Positions 12,237 to 23,800 of a DNA stretch of 64,000 bases are shown one piece after another; position 1 is the first letter of the stretch; each line of letters begins with the position of its first letter. The position numbers and the translations under genes were made by a program. Origin of the DNA: Loripinus fragilis (Eukaryota > Mollusca > Bivalvia > Lucinida > Lucinidae); the NCBI GenBank assembly GCA_964019695.1, contig OZ026515.1, positions 41,903,994-41,967,993 on the forward strand. The letters are read 5' to 3'. The notes under the pieces are model-generated. The model was not told the DNA's origin. It ran no database searches and saw only the letters and a program-made list of their open reading frames with translations.

Positions 12237-13402
12237 TTAATTTAGATAAATTGCCTGCTGTTTCTTGATTATCTACTCCAATAGACAAAGAGATTAGTGA
12301 ATGTAGGCCAGGTGTTGATCGAATCGGGGATTAAGTTGGGAAGGTGTCAACATGTGATTAAAACACATCTGGTTGCATGAGGAGGTGTGTTATAATGACA
12401 GTTATAGTCCTGTCGCAATAATAAGAAACGCGAAAATCTGATATATTATTTTATTACTTGCATTTTTCCAAAAATAAAGCTCAAATCTGGATTTAGAATA
12501 TCCTGCAATGTCAGAAAAAAATTGTTTGAAGACTCTACTACCACTGCCCTGACCCCAAATCTCTTGGCAATTTTGACATTTTTAGGCTTTCTGAAAAGCG
12601 GGGGAATTTAAACGGTGTAACAGCCATGTGACGGCAATAAAAATAGCTTAGTGTCAAACTGTTCGGATCCAGATTATGCCCAATGTTTTACTTGTACAAC
12701 TATCTAGATGGTTTCGATATATACATTTTGTCGAAATATATTTTGTTGGCTAGGCGACTTTTAGATATCCCCATCCAGGCCCTTGTAGATGTTTTATTTA
12801 TCATGCTAACAAATGTTAAAATGCCAACAATTGTTGGCATTTTAACATTTATAAGCACGATAAATTTCATGCTCAGCTAAGTTGTATGTTTCTATTTCCT
12901 CAATTAAGGTAATTGATCCCTTTTTATCAGGATCAAGGAGATTTTAACATGATGTTTAGGCTCGTGCATATCTGTGGTTTATGCCACGCTGACCATTAAC
13001 AGAGTGTGAAAACGGTAGTTTGTTACCTAATCGATATGATAAAATCCTTAGGTGGTCACACCACGCGTCTGATTGTTTTAGTGTGGAACGTGGGAAAATT
13101 ACATACCCAAACTTTGAGGTTGGGTTTACAAGTTTATTCAAATCACTCAGTACATGTTAACATGTAATATGAGGTATAATACATACATATGCATATATTG
13201 ATGCCCGTCAATGCCCACTCAAGGTATTGCGGAAACTAGTTGTACACTCAGCCTACAAAGTCTGGAGCATGTAGCTACCAATATACACAATGGACAAGGT
13301 TATTTTAATGGACTGGACATTGTGGTATTGGGGCATCTCTGGGCTGAATGGGGAACACAGGCCGTATATATTTTAGTAATTACCAACTAATATTTGTGAT
13401 CA
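12237..13402. other. Gene-free region with a 40-bp perfect palindrome
   Basis: A perfect palindrome at 12811-12850 is centred on CAACAATTGTTG with arms AAATGTTAAAATGC. A relative lies at about 43386-43440 (GCCAACAATTGTTGG flanked by GCATGATAAAT). Nothing else was recognised. Confidence 0.65.
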
Positions 13403-13457
13403 CACACACACACACACACGCACACACACACATATATACACGCGCGCGCGTGCGCGC
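13403..13457. repeat. Microsatellite (CA)n followed by (CG)n
   Basis: CACACACA with one interruption, then TATATACA and a CGCGCG run. Alternating purine-pyrimidine, a candidate Z-DNA former. The 112-aa frame across it is an artefact. Confidence 0.95.
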
Positions 13458-13779
13458 CCACCAAGCTGAGCACAACATGAACAGAGAATTACATGAGGTT
13501 TGCGTCTCCTGTTGCTGCATTGACCATTACATTTTGGGAAATAATAACTATCGTACGTGGGTTGGAATGGTAGTACTGAAAACAGTGTTAATCAGGATCA
13601 TCTGGTTTCTGATGACTCTGCACTGTCATTTTCGAATATTTCTGGCCGCACCACATATGCATTTTTTACAAAATGAAAAAAAATAGAGATGTACACACAC
13701 GGAGTCCAGCAAAATATAAAATCAAATTTTAAAAGGATTCGAAGCTACATGTATTTAGTTCAACCCATTAGATAGTTGA

Positions 13780-14300
13780 AAGGTCACGCGTAACCAATTA
13801 AGAATCACTCGTGTCATTCGCACCTTATTTTAGTACCCACGGACTGCATAATATTTTATTGATCGATCAGGTATCGCGACACGCGTCGATAATCAGTAGC
13901 CAGTTTATTTTCACTTCAGTTAATCTCTTTATCGACACGCGCGTTCGATAAATAAGAAAATAACATGAATATTCAAAATGACAGCACTGCAGATACCGTT
14001 TGACAGAAATATGATAGATACATTTGCGCCTTTGTTACTGAGTCCACCAAAGGATGAAATCAAATATTAAAAAAGTTTATGCGTTATGAAAATAAACATC
14101 AAGTTCAACTTTCTGAATTCAGAGTAAAAGAAATGATACAGAAGGGTACAGAAAATGAAATTCAGTAGCACGTTTAGAGCCACTTCATCACTCAATCTAT
14201 TAATCGACACTCGTTCGATAATTGGGGAACTGGACACGAATATACAAAATGTCAGCACTGCAGATATATGCTATCGTTTGGATTACGTGACAAGGTTTTG
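13780..14300. repeat. Diverged duplication of ~240 bp
   Basis: GTTCGATAA followed by ATTCAAAATGACAGCACTGCAGAT (about 13945-13995) recurs as GTTCGATAA followed by ATACAAAATGTCAGCACTGCAGAT (about 14210-14270). Both are preceded by AATCTCTTTATCGACACG-like or ATCTATTAATCGACAC-like blocks. Confidence 0.6.
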
Positions 14301-15432
14301 GTACGATTGGCATTAACAAAACCACCATTTAATTGTACTTGCTAAAGTTTTAAGCAGGGCTAGAAGAGCATATGTTGTGGATGCTCAGAAGGGTAACAAG
14401 TCGTTTCGCCCCAAGACCAGTTCGCCCCTAGTCGTTTCGCCCCAGGTCGTTTCGCCCCAAATTTGATGCCTAGACGTTTCGCCCCTACACCCTAGTCGTT
14501 TCGCCCCACTTTATTTTTTTACCCTAGTCGTTTCGCCCCTCTATTCTTTAACCCCTTTAATATGTTATACACTTCATCAAGATATTTAAGCATTATTAAA
14601 ATATGATAATAATTTAATTTTAACGATGAACACGCTTCAATAATAATTTATTTTAACAATGAACACGCCTCAGTAATAATGATAGCAATTAAGCCTTGTA
14701 GAACCCAGATCTATCTCTTTTTGTATATCAAAAGCCATCTGATTAGGATCCACACTGCTATAATTAAATTATGCAGGCTCGAGGGTGCAGGTGTCCATGA
14801 AAAAAGTTTGGGAGGAGTGTAGTGCATAAATGTAATAAGCATGACTAGGATAAACCTCGATAACAAAATGCAATCCTTAAAAAATTAGGCCTACTAATAA
14901 AATAATTTTATAATTCCTTCACTCTTGCGCCAATACGCATGGTGGCAGCGCTCTGTTCATCGCATTAAGAAAAGGGACTGATCAACCAGTTAAAGTAATT
15001 GGACGTTAATTGTCTCTAATTAAAGTAAGTGTGCGGCCGGATAATCTTTAATCTGTGAGTCATTAATGGGATTAAGATTAGGGTGTCAAAAACACACACC
15101 AATCAATCAGCTGCAATTAAAATTTTATTGATCAATTAAACTTCGATATGTCGGTGACGTGCTTTGACTTCGTCTGTGAACGTACGTTTGTGCGGTATGT
15201 CCTCCGTATCTACAATGTTTATCATGATCCGCTAAAGTATTTCAGTATTTTTATGTATATCATGACAGGCAGTGTAGACAGCCATGACGTTTGGCAATAT
15301 GCGATATGTCGTCATCCGTATCAACATTTCGGACTTCAATTTCCACCCAAGTTATAATCTCAAAAAGTGTTAGGTACGGAAAATATACCACGCATTGGCT
15401 GAAACATAGGAATCACGCCAGCATCCAATCTT

Positions 15433-15500
15433 GTGCCACTATCGGCCCGCCGGTGAAACGCCATTCGAATGGCATTTCGCTGGTGGGCCGATAGTGGCAC
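15433..15500. repeat. 68-bp palindrome, GAAACGCCATT family
   Basis: Arms GTGCCACTATCGGCCC... / ...GGGCCGATAGTGGCAC close on GAAACGCCATTCGAATGGC. Related palindromes are at about 33828-33880 and 39219-39290. Confidence 0.9.
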
Positions 15501-15880
15501 GATTTTACATGCCTACTGGGAAGTGGGCGGGCAATGGGCTAAGTAATGAGTTTTAATCCTTTGATCAGCGACGTTTGACGCATGTTTTAAACTGCTTATC
15601 CGGATGCTTTCGATTGCAATGACGTTGATCTTGGAGGGCAGGAATATACGATCCTAATATAAATAAGTAAAAAATTTGCAGTCTTGTCGAAATTAATGAC
15701 CAACGTAGGTCAAAGGATAGACGGCCTAATTGTTATATATTGCTTCGAGTTGTTGATTGTGATGTTTGATTGTTTGCAATTAGTGAATTAAACTGATGAA
15801 AAGTGTTATCTTGTCATTATTTCATGTATAATTATCGTTATTCGTTTTACCCATTGGAAAGAGACATGGAAACACTTTTG

Positions 15881-16190
15881 TTTGTTTGTTTTGTTGCTTT
15901 TCGTCCCAAGTCAACAGCTATGGTCATCGCGGGACTGTCAGTTCACCTAACCACACTTTTTCCTGGGCAGGCTTGAACAAGCGGTTAACCAGTAATTCGT
16001 GCACATACTTTCGCTTGTAACTGACAAAAAAAACCTTATTGAATGAATCAGCGGAAGGGAGGAGAATAACCGTAGAAATCATTTCATGCTCAATCTCCAC
16101 GAAAGTATGGGGCCGGACCGGGATCGAACTCGCGACCCCTGGATCTGCAGTCAGACACGCATCTGTAGCCAGACACGTTACCGACTGCGC
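15881..16190 (-). mobile_element. tRNA-derived SINE, family S1 copy 1
   Basis: Read on the minus strand, a tRNA-like head carries a box-B-like GAGTTCGATCCCGG and acceptor-like pairing GGACCG/CGGTCC. A ~230-bp body follows (CTTTCGTGGAGATTGA, TTACAAGCGAAAGTATGTGC, TTAACCGCTTGTTCAAGCC) and a tail of AAAC repeats. It is flanked by a 13-bp direct repeat GGAAACACTTTTG (15868-15880 and 16191-16203), the signature of LINE-mediated insertion. The plus-strand sister copy is at 32698-33024. Confidence 0.93.
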
Positions 16191-17092
16191 GGAAACACTT
16201 TTGCCATGTGTAAGATTCTACAAATGTCTTCTGCATAGTTTGTCATAATTGCAAGATATAATATTGCTTTACGTTGCAGAGACGTTAGATGAAATGAATG
16301 TTATTGATTTCAAAAATGTTTGCATTGTCTTTATAATGGGGAAAACGGATTGTGCGATAAACGGAATGCGCAATAGTTAAAATGGTCTACATGACGAGAA
16401 CTCAGAACTTTCAGACCTCAAAACATTAAACAATAACCTACCCCTGGGAAATTCTACCTGGCAGAAATTAGTAACTAAACCATAACATGAGCATTTGATA
16501 CAAGTTTATTGCCGAATAACATAGACTGATCTACTGAGCCCATGTTGATCGCATATAAAACGTATGGATTAAAACGGAGACTTAGGCCACAAATTAGACC
16601 TAACTTTATATAGCCAAGCTGAATATATCAGAAAACATCTTTGTCATGAGAAGTAATATTATTGATATTACTTTAGGTATTATCGCATATGCAATAAGTA
16701 TTAAATTCTCATGAACTGGCCACAATAGCTTTATGCGAAAAAAAACGGACACATAATCTTTATCAAGCCAAAAGCGTTGAAGATTTTAACTGTTAATCTA
16801 CATTACTACTGGTGTAAAGCATTACAAATATATTTGCACTAACTATTCACATAGATTTCAACAAAATAGGTTGATATTTCTGCTTGGTGCGAATAGGTTG
16901 ATATTTCTTCTTGGGGCGAATCGACCAGGGGCGAAACGACTAAGGGGGCGAAACGACCAGGGGCGAAACGACCTGGGGCGAAACGCCGCTGGGGCGAAAC
17001 GTCTAGGGGGCGAACTGGATCTGGGGCGAAACGACCCGGATTCCACAGAAGAACAGTCTCAACGATGCTGTTTTTTTAACACCACACATACA

Positions 17093-17232
17093 TGTATTTT
17101 TATATATCCTATGAAAATGAAATAATTTGGCCTCAGTGAGACCAAATTATTTCATTTTCATTGGATATTTAATAAAAATTAGATAAAATTAGCAAAGCGA
17201 AACCCCTTTATACATATGAACCGCTTTTCCAG
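17093..17232. mobile_element. hAT-like MITE fragment with ATATCC palindrome
   Basis: The palindrome (17105-17170) has arms ATATCCTATGAAAATGAAAT / ATTTCATTTTCATTGGATAT around GGCCTCAGTGAGACC. The following part to 17232 (CATATGAACCGCTTTTCCAGAAAT) matches 9112-9147 and 57850-57940. Confidence 0.75.
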
Positions 17233-17241
17233 AAATACTCG

Positions 17242-17373
17242 ATTATGCATAACAAAGTTCAAAACATATTACATAAAAAAAATCAGCAATTCAGCAGTTC
17301 AGCGTTTTAGGATATTTTAGCTGATCAGCAACTTGCTGAATTCAGCAGAAAATTCAGCGTTTTAGGGTGACCC
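17242..17373 (-). repeat. GCTGAATTCAGC-rich repeat, copy 2
   Basis: Inverted copy of 11126-11252, nearly identical over ~125 bp. Confidence 0.85.
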
Positions 17374-17515
17374 AAAAAAAAACAACTACCCTTAAAATGG
17401 AAATGGACTGATCCAATTGATAAGAAAGGGAAAATCCGTTGCTTAAATGGGTTATAAATGGTGTACACAATTTCCATGTTAACCCTGGTGGCCGAGACCA
17501 GGATTTTCTCTTCTA

Positions 17516-17625
17516 ACTGTACGGTTATTTCGAGCTGCGCACGACCTGATCTCATGACCTAATGGCTAGCGTGTCGAGTTACAAAATTAGAGGATCCGTG
17601 TCGATTCCCTGGTGGTCACATATTT
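17516..17625 (+). mobile_element. tRNA-derived repeat, family T2 copy 2
   Basis: TGACCTAATGGCTAGCGTGTC (box A side) and GTGTCGATTCCCTGG (box B side) with the same upstream GGTTATTTCGAGC-GCGCAC and downstream CACATATTTTCA as 6245-6356. A decayed repeat, not a tRNA gene. Confidence 0.65.
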
Positions 17626-17689
17626 TCAGTGTGCTTTTGTCTTCCCTTTTATAGCTTTTTAGTGCTGACCCAGCAGGCACGCGATATTG

Positions 17690-17995
17690 TTTTGATAATG
17701 ATTTCTTATTGAATAATGGTTGAATATTGATCAATCCATTTTCGAGGGTAGCTCAATATTCATTCAACATTGCCATTTAAGGATTGAAATACCAAGAATG
17801 ATTCAATACTGATTAAACAATTAGCTATTCTATGTGAAAAGCTAAATGTGTATTCAATACTGATTCAATATTACAACCAAATTTGAGTGCAGATGTTATT
17901 TTGGAAAGGTAAATCAATACAGATTCAATAATTATTCAATGTAATTGTTTCTATGTTGATTAACCAACCTTGATTCAATACTGACTCAGAATCCG
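17690..17995. repeat. Degenerate tandem repeat, ATTCAATACTGATTCAAT
   Basis: Variants of TTCAATA-TGATTCAAT recur at about 17700, 17745, 17805, 17850, 17915 and 17965, separated by 20-50 bp. No coding potential. Confidence 0.75.
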
Positions 17996-18409
17996 CAAAT
18001 CAATATGGAATTCCTTATATAATTTACGAGTGATGTCCCGTAGGGGGCAGGACTGAGACATTTGATAATATATTTCTTGTAAATGTTGAATTGTGAATTG
18101 TGTGCGGTATATAGTGACATTGCTATCGGATAAATAAGATATTTGGACACACAGGACTGCTGTAAGTGACTTCATTCGTTGTGATGCGGTGTGATACTAA
18201 ACCTACGCTCGAAAGAAAAAAATATGGAAGCTCAACTTTAACTCAGCTAGACTCGCTATACCTATAATGGATGTCTCTACCGAGCTTTGGCACTTACGTA
18301 TTGGCTGTTTCACTATGCCTGGGAAGTGCAAGATCCAACTTAGAACTCTGAAACAAGTACCAATGTTATTTTACATGCTCGTTGCGGGGGGAATAGAATC
18401 TAAATCCTG

Positions 18410-18812
18410 GGCCTCAAACTGGATCTACTCGTGGTAATAGTTCTCCGACAGGGGACAGGAGAGGTCGTGGTCTTTGTTGCAATGGCCGTGGAAGTGGTCG
18501 TGGAAGTTTACAAGATCCTATCGATGATGCATTGCGGATACATCTGTACGCGATCCCGCTGGTCTGAGCAATCGACCAGCGTTAAGATGTCAAGAAGATG
18601 AACAAAAAACTCGACCGCTTGGAAACATCCCGTGACAACAAATTTTTAAAAGATCAAAATGCGCACCTAACGAAACAGGTCAACGAATTAAAATCATCTG
18701 TATCAAATTTAGAATCGCAAAATAAAGAAAAGGATATGAAAACAGAGCATTTAGAAGCGCAGTCCCGACGTGACAATCTACGGTTTATGGATTCGATGAT
18801 AAAAGTAATAAA
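18410..18812 (+). pseudogene. LINE ORF1 relic, N-terminal part
   Basis: One frame gives an Arg/Gly-rich stretch (GRGSGRGS). After a break comes a coiled-coil segment from 18598 with heptad-like spacing ending LEAQSRRDNLRF. This resembles the end of the coiled coil and the SRR-NL-F junction of L1-type ORF1 proteins. Similarity stops at about 18812, where unrelated sequence begins. ORF1 proteins bind RNA and chaperone retrotransposition. This copy is broken. Confidence 0.75.
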
Positions 18813-19335
18813 CTTTTTTTGTTATTTATATTTTATTGTCAATATGTCATATAAAATACATTAAAAAAATTACAATTCACACGTTTGTTACAGAGCAACA
18901 ACATTCACTGCATTACTTGTCAACAAATTTGAGTATCTCCATTATGAAGCATTTTCTGCAGATAGTGGGTCACAAAAATGTTTCTTAAGCCTGCATGATA
19001 TTTCATGTACTTTATATATGTTGTCATTATGAAAGTTGTAAGATTTGGCTGTTTTACTTGATTATATGTCCCACTTCCTGCTGAAGCAACTTTTTTCATA
19101 TGAGGAAAGCCACAGTTTACATCATCACTGACAAAATATAAACAGCCCCCGCGTGATAGCACACAAATAGTTTTTCTTCTTTTTCTTGCCCCACAAGATG
19201 GCTGATTTTAAACAAACGTTCAACCGCCATGGGGGCAAAAAAAGGCAACTGACCTTTATCATGTGGGAACTATTTTTTACGGTACTTATATTTCATTGAC
19301 ACACTGACTATATTACTTGACTTTTCGCTTACTGT
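18813..19335 (-). pseudogene. Possible DNA-transposase relic
   Basis: An 80-aa minus-strand frame (19162-18920) contains SRGGCLYFVSDDVN, loosely reminiscent of the SRGGL-Y-SD-V motif of THAP9/P-element-like transposases. Its upstream AAGATGG context gives no more support. It begins exactly where the LINE ORF1 relic is interrupted, so it may be an insertion. Weak assignment. Confidence 0.3.
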
Positions 19336-19939
19336 AAAGGCGGCGCCTCATGAATGCGTAATTAGGACTAGTCAACCTTAGGCATAGGCAAAAGCTGAAA
19401 AGGAGGCGTGGTTTTATTGAAAAGTAATTGTATCATCTTGTGCCACCACCTCAGTCATTATTTAGTCCGTTAAACGCCAGCAAAATAACTGCATCTGAAA
19501 ATGTCTAAAGGCCTCTTATGAAAATGGCCTATTTTAAGCCCAAAAGACACCTTTTCACAAGTTTATCAGTCCCAAAAAAAAAACAGACAAAAAACATGAA
19601 TTAAGACAATTTGCCTGCAGACACTCTTCAGAGAAATAAGTTTATCAGCAATTCATCATCGATCAACCGTTTTGATTTTTCATCACTCCTCTGCTACCTT
19701 AATGCACCAATATCAACAAGGCGAAAACGGACAACCAGCCAAAATTCAAGAGTTTCGTGTTTTCCTTCAAACAAACATAGTAAGGCCAAGTGACACTGAC
19801 AAAATGTATTTTTCTCACTCCTGGCTTAGATTTTGCCAGATGCAAGCCAACATCTCTTCATTAAATTTAGAACAAACATTTTACATACTTACATACAACC
19901 CTACCCCTTTATATTCAAAATTTTCCCAACAACCTTAAA
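19336..19939. other. Unassigned region between LINE relics
   Basis: Short overlapping frames at 19611-19938 have no recognised motif. It may be LINE 5' region, because it leads directly into an ORF1-like reading. Confidence 0.35.
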
Positions 19940-20940
19940 GCTATGTCCACCGACGAGAAATTGGTCAAGTTTTTCGAGCTGATGACAGCAACAAATGCTA
20001 TGAATGCTCGAGTGATCTCGCTTGAGAACAATGTTCAAAATATAAACAAACATGTATCCAGCAACTCTGATAGACTCAAATTGTAAGAGTACAAAAGTAT
20101 AGACTCTGAAGCCAGAAACAGGCGTAGTAACCTGGTGTTTCAGGGGATAGCTGAGCCATTAATCGACGACGGCGGCTCGTTGTAAACTTTTTTCGAGATT
20201 ATTTACAGCTATATACAGACATTGTAATACAGAGAGCCCATAGGCTGGGACAGCGGGGACGCAATCATTGGAGTAGGACCGGGCCACTAACCTCTAGACC
20301 TATTATCGTCCGCTTTAGAGACTGTAAGGATGTGGAAATTATCATCGGTGCTGCAAACAAGCTTTAAAATACGCAATATGGTATAAATAAGGACTTCTCA
20401 AAGGAAATCACATGTGGTAGGTCCCGGTTGTGGCCCCTATACAAAACAGAACGTACCAAGAACCCAGAATCTTCTGTGTATATCGGTTTTCCTGCTAAAC
20501 TTGTCGTTAGAGGCAGGGTTGTTAAAGATCTGTTCCCCGACTGGTTCACAGAACTGAGAGGCTCTCGTTGCGAAACTACGGATGGACAGAAGGACCAACA
20601 GTATGTTCAGTACGAACCGAGACCTATCTATTCGCATGATGCAGCCCGCCCATACAGTGCCTCACTAGCACCAGCGCCAGCTCCAACTCTGGAAAATGAC
20701 CAACAAGTGAACCAAGACCAGTCTGACACGGACTCGGACCCCGAGACTATTCCAGCACCGAACAGTCTGGTGGATACCTCAAATGCTGACAACGAAATGG
20801 CGAAAACGTCGGTGTACGAGTCGGCATTGAATCACCTCTCGAGCCATGCTAACCGCATTAATATGTCGCAGACTAGCATTCAAAACAAAGAGCGCCAAGA
20901 TCGAGTAGTGTACCAAGGTCACGTGACAAGCTCGTAGAAC
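19940..20940 (+). pseudogene. LINE ORF1 (L1-type) relic with open C-terminal 169-codon frame
   Basis: Starting at 19941 one frame gives a coiled-coil-like stretch (FFELMTATNAMNARVISLEN). It then reads RNRRSNLVFQGIAE, RPIIVRFRDCKD (from about 20296) and DFSKEIT with several stops and shifts. The intact frame 20428-20937 continues WPLYKTERTK, VYIGFPAKLVVRG, then an acidic Pro/Ala/Asp-rich tail. Order and motifs match the RRM and C-terminal domains of L1-like ORF1 proteins (S/NLVF-GI.E, RPIIVRF, DFS-E, LWP..K). Stops upstream make it a pseudogene although the last 169 codons are open. No ORF2 follows. Confidence 0.8.
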
Positions 20941-21329
20941 AGCGCGCACCAGTTCAAATATCAAATAAACAATAAATGAGCTTCCATGGAGGCAGTAACT
21001 GAATCAAACTACGAAACCAATTGTTCTCCCAATAAAAACACTCTGAACTGAACTGCCCTAGTAATATGTATATATGGTAAAACACTCTGTTGAGCGTACG
21101 TGCCTGATGTGCAGCGAAGCATACAAAATGAAACAATTGCCTATGTACTTAATACTCGCCTCCCTTGAAACAGTGTTTAACTGCTCCAGCTTCCTTACGC
21201 CCCAATCTAAAGAGACGGTGACAATGCCGCAGCTACAGCGACACTGCGACTTCAAGTTTCCACTTGATGTCGCATTGGCGCTGACGCGGCGGCAACCAAA
21301 AAAGTCCTCAAAATACCAATGCTTCACTC

Positions 21330-21434
21330 CATGTCTCGTTCGTTTGTATATTTTATGTAGTGTGATGTTTTTGCTCTTATGTCTCTGTTTTGACCAGAGC
21401 CTAAATAAAAGTATTTGTCTGTCTGTCTGTCTGA
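21330..21434 (+). mobile_element. LINE 3' end with (CTGT)n tail
   Basis: A sequence reading GACCAGAGCCTAAATAAAAG is followed by a (CTGT)n run, a typical LINE terminus with microsatellite tail. It lies 390 bp after the ORF1 relic, which suggests an internally deleted, ORF2-less copy. Confidence 0.6.
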
Positions 21435-21439
21435 TTAAT

Positions 21440-22011
21440 TAACTTATTTAAGAATAGTTTATCGTATTCAGGTGCATTAGTTTGGAATAGCATTCCACTT
21501 GATATAAAAAAATTCTATGACTCTAAATTCCTTTGTTCAAAACTGTACATTCTGGTTAAAAGGTTAATATGTTTAATTAGCATAGCCTTGCATGCAACTG
21601 TAGCTAGAGGGTCATCTAGCATTCACTGTTGTTTATTATATGGGACTTGACGCGAGAAAGCCTGTATTAGGGGATTTGCAAGCCACAAAGGCTCAGACCA
21701 GCCTGCGCTTCCGCGCAGTCTGCTCAGCACCTTTGTTATTCGCTTATTGAAAAGTACAATACCTAGACTTGCTACGAGTGAAATTTCAATGTTCTAGCTA
21801 GTCTATGTAGCGGACCAGGTTGGTTTGAATCTCACTTTGTCGGAAACCCCGAAGCTAGGTTTTTTCACGTCATGACCCATATGTTGAGGGTGTTCTTTAT
21901 TGTTAATATATGTATTTTCCTTATGTTTGAGGGCCCCAAGGAAGATTGATTCGTCAATTGGGTTACCCTCACTAAATAAAGTCGTTACTTACTTACTTAC
22001 TTACTTACTGT
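21440..22011 (+). pseudogene. LINE 3' fragment, same family as 7072-8440
   Basis: The plus frame gives LFKNSLSYSGALVWNSIPLDIKK, the C-terminal signature of CR1/Jockey-group ORF2 (WNSIP at 21483-21497). Its UTR ends GAGGGCCCCAAGGAAGATTG and an (ACTT)n tail at about 21990-22010. The minus copy at 7072-8440 shares SYS-ALVWNSIP and the same UTR and tail. 5' truncated. Confidence 0.85.
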
Positions 22012-23019
22012 CTGTCGGTCTCTCTACTGCAGTAAATGATATATAGAGAGGAACTTACAGGATTGCTCATGTTTTATTGAATTTATTAAACAAGTTGGGG
22101 AAAATAGATCAAATGCGAGGCTTGCCGAGCATTTTATCTCTTTTTCGCAACAAGTTTCGCAATAAATTCAATAATACAAGAGCACGAATGTTAGATTCTC
22201 TTTATCATATGCCATTAAGATTACTTTGAAATCTCATTTCTTGCGTAAAAAACAAGATTTTTATTGTCATTGTGTACACAACGTTGTTATGAACGTCATA
22301 ACGTTTCCCGAAAATCGATAAACCACTGGTGGTTTTAGGTGTCATTTCACTCTCAGGTGCGACGTCATGTGATAAACCTGTATAAAGTACCCATTACCTG
22401 GATTAGTTTACAACTATTCTCATGGATCTGAATCGCCAGTATTCATAATATGTATTCATAATATGAAGTCCCTCTCATGAATTTGTAGTCATTGTATTTT
22501 CTGCTGAAGGAGCTGGACTGGTGGTCGTGATTTAGATTTATTTGAGTTTCAATGGTGCAAGAGGTTGAACCCCGTGGTTTTACTTACTTTATATCACCCT
22601 TACCAACTTTAGCACAAAATATTTCGTGATGTGCCAGGTCCACACTGATGCTTAATTTACGCTCGTTGCGTAAACACGGAATGTGGGCGAAATAGATGAG
22701 TACTTTGTTTGACTTGAAACTTGAGATTTTGTGTAAATAAAAAGGTAGGGTATTCATGAAAACAGAAATCAGTACGTTATTTGGGTGCTTAATTAACTGA
22801 TGTTTGTAGAGGCTCTTCGGATTTTTGTATATTAATTACGCTTGTGTTTAGATAAATTCACTACAAAAAGACTAAAACTTATAGGATTTTTACTTTAAAA
22901 ATACATGACAGTGTTTTAAATCAACCATTCATTAAAGTTGTTACAGAGGTAGTGTATGCTTGTATAATCACATATTTTACTATTTGTATAAACTGGTCTG
23001 ATAGAAGTCTAACGATCAC
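22012..23019. other. Region without recognisable feature
   Basis: AT-rich. A short direct repeat ATTCATAATATG is seen near 22441-22464. No supported gene. Confidence 0.5.
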
Positions 23020-23222
23020 ACCCTTAATGCGCCAATCGCAACAAAAGTCATCTGCTTTTCTCGTCTGTTGAAATGTTTAAGAAGCCTCTATGGCAAACAG
23101 TGTGAACCCAGATCAGACTGCTCCTGCTCTGGGTCCACGCTGTTTGTTTTACTGACGAATTAAGTATAGAAGCAAACAGCGTAGACCCAGAACAGACTGC
23201 TCCTATGCTCCTATTGCATACT
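23020..23222. mobile_element. F2 MITE, partial and rearranged copy
   Basis: Starts CCCTTAATGCGCCAATCGCAA and contains CTTTTCTCGTCTG, CCCAGATCAGACTGCTCCTG and the second arm ACTGACGAATTAAGTATAG. It lacks the right terminal repeat. Confidence 0.8.
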
Positions 23223-23259
23223 TTTTTGTCACAGGTATTTTTTTAAAAAATCTTTCAGA

Positions 23260-23330
23260 AGTACCATCAGAGTGTCTAACAGTTTGGATCCAGGTCAGGC
23301 CCGACATTTAATAACATGTTACGTAACATA
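23260..23330. mobile_element. GATCCAGATCAGG family fragment
   Basis: GAAGTACCATCAGAGTGTC then CAGTTTGGATCCAGGTCAGG. One arm only. Confidence 0.6.
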
Positions 23331-23639
23331 CTCTCCACGATGGAAACACGGTCCTCTCGAGAGGTTTTCAACTTTACGAGTGTGACAAACAGCTATACAT
23401 ATAAAAACGAATTTCACGATTGAAATGCAGCCGAATATCTGTTTATAGGTTGGGACCTGAGCCAGCGCCCGTGTGTCTGTGTGTCCGTCCATGCGTCCAC
23501 ACTTTCAAACAAGAATATCTATGAGAGCAGCCGGCCGACCGTAATCAAATTTTATCTGGAGAATCATTGGGATTGGGGATTGGCTGCATTAGGTTTAGGG
23601 CCAGATCGGATCAGAACTCTGGTTTTGATGGCAACGGAT

Positions 23640-23800
23640 AGCTCCCATAGAGTTATAATGGGGGGAAATCTTGTGACCACTCTAGCTTCTTCAATTTCGA
23701 TTTATTCTTACTTATTCTTGCAGGTAATGAGGACAACCATAAAAATTTGAATCGGTTCGAAATTCGGCAAGATCGGACCAGGGACTTAGGAGTAAGCCGT
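23640..23800. repeat. Single ~165-bp repeat unit (family of 28262-30470)
   Basis: CCCATAGAGTTATAATGGG, GTGACCACTCTAG, TTCTTGCAGGTAATGAGGAC and GATCGGACCAGG match the array farther right. Confidence 0.75.

Larger units (their letters stand above)
14400..17034. mobile_element. 2.6-kb element bounded by inverted arrays of GTCGTTTCGCCCC
   Basis: The left end (14400-14541) is an array of the 13-bp motif GTCGTTTCGCCCC. The right end (about 16880-17034) is the same array inverted (GGGGCGAAACGAC). The outermost ends match beyond the motif: both read the motif, then AGA-CCAGTTCGCCCC, then CTAG-CGTTTCGCCCC. No transposase frame was seen inside. A SINE (15881-16190) and a 68-bp palindrome (15433-15500) lie within. 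No clear target duplication. The Arg/Asn/Gly-rich 84-aa frame on the right array is an artefact. Confidence 0.75.

Noticed and set aside
13348..13686. 112-aa frame with His/Thr run
   Set aside because: Created by the (CA)n/(CG)n microsatellite. No domain outside it.
16871..17125. Arg/Asn/Gly-rich 84-aa frame and its Pro/Phe/Arg-rich antisense
   Set aside because: Translation of the GGGGCGAAACGAC terminal array.
18920..19162. SRGGCLYFVSDD frame as a domesticated transposase gene
   Set aside because: Only one short motif-like stretch. No catalytic residues or continuing homology, so kept only as a low-confidence relic.
20428..20937. 169-codon open frame, the longest in the window
   Set aside because: Its beginning continues L1-type ORF1 motifs from frames broken upstream (RPIIVRFRD, DFSKE, WPLYK). 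It is the tail of a retrotransposon relic, not a host gene.
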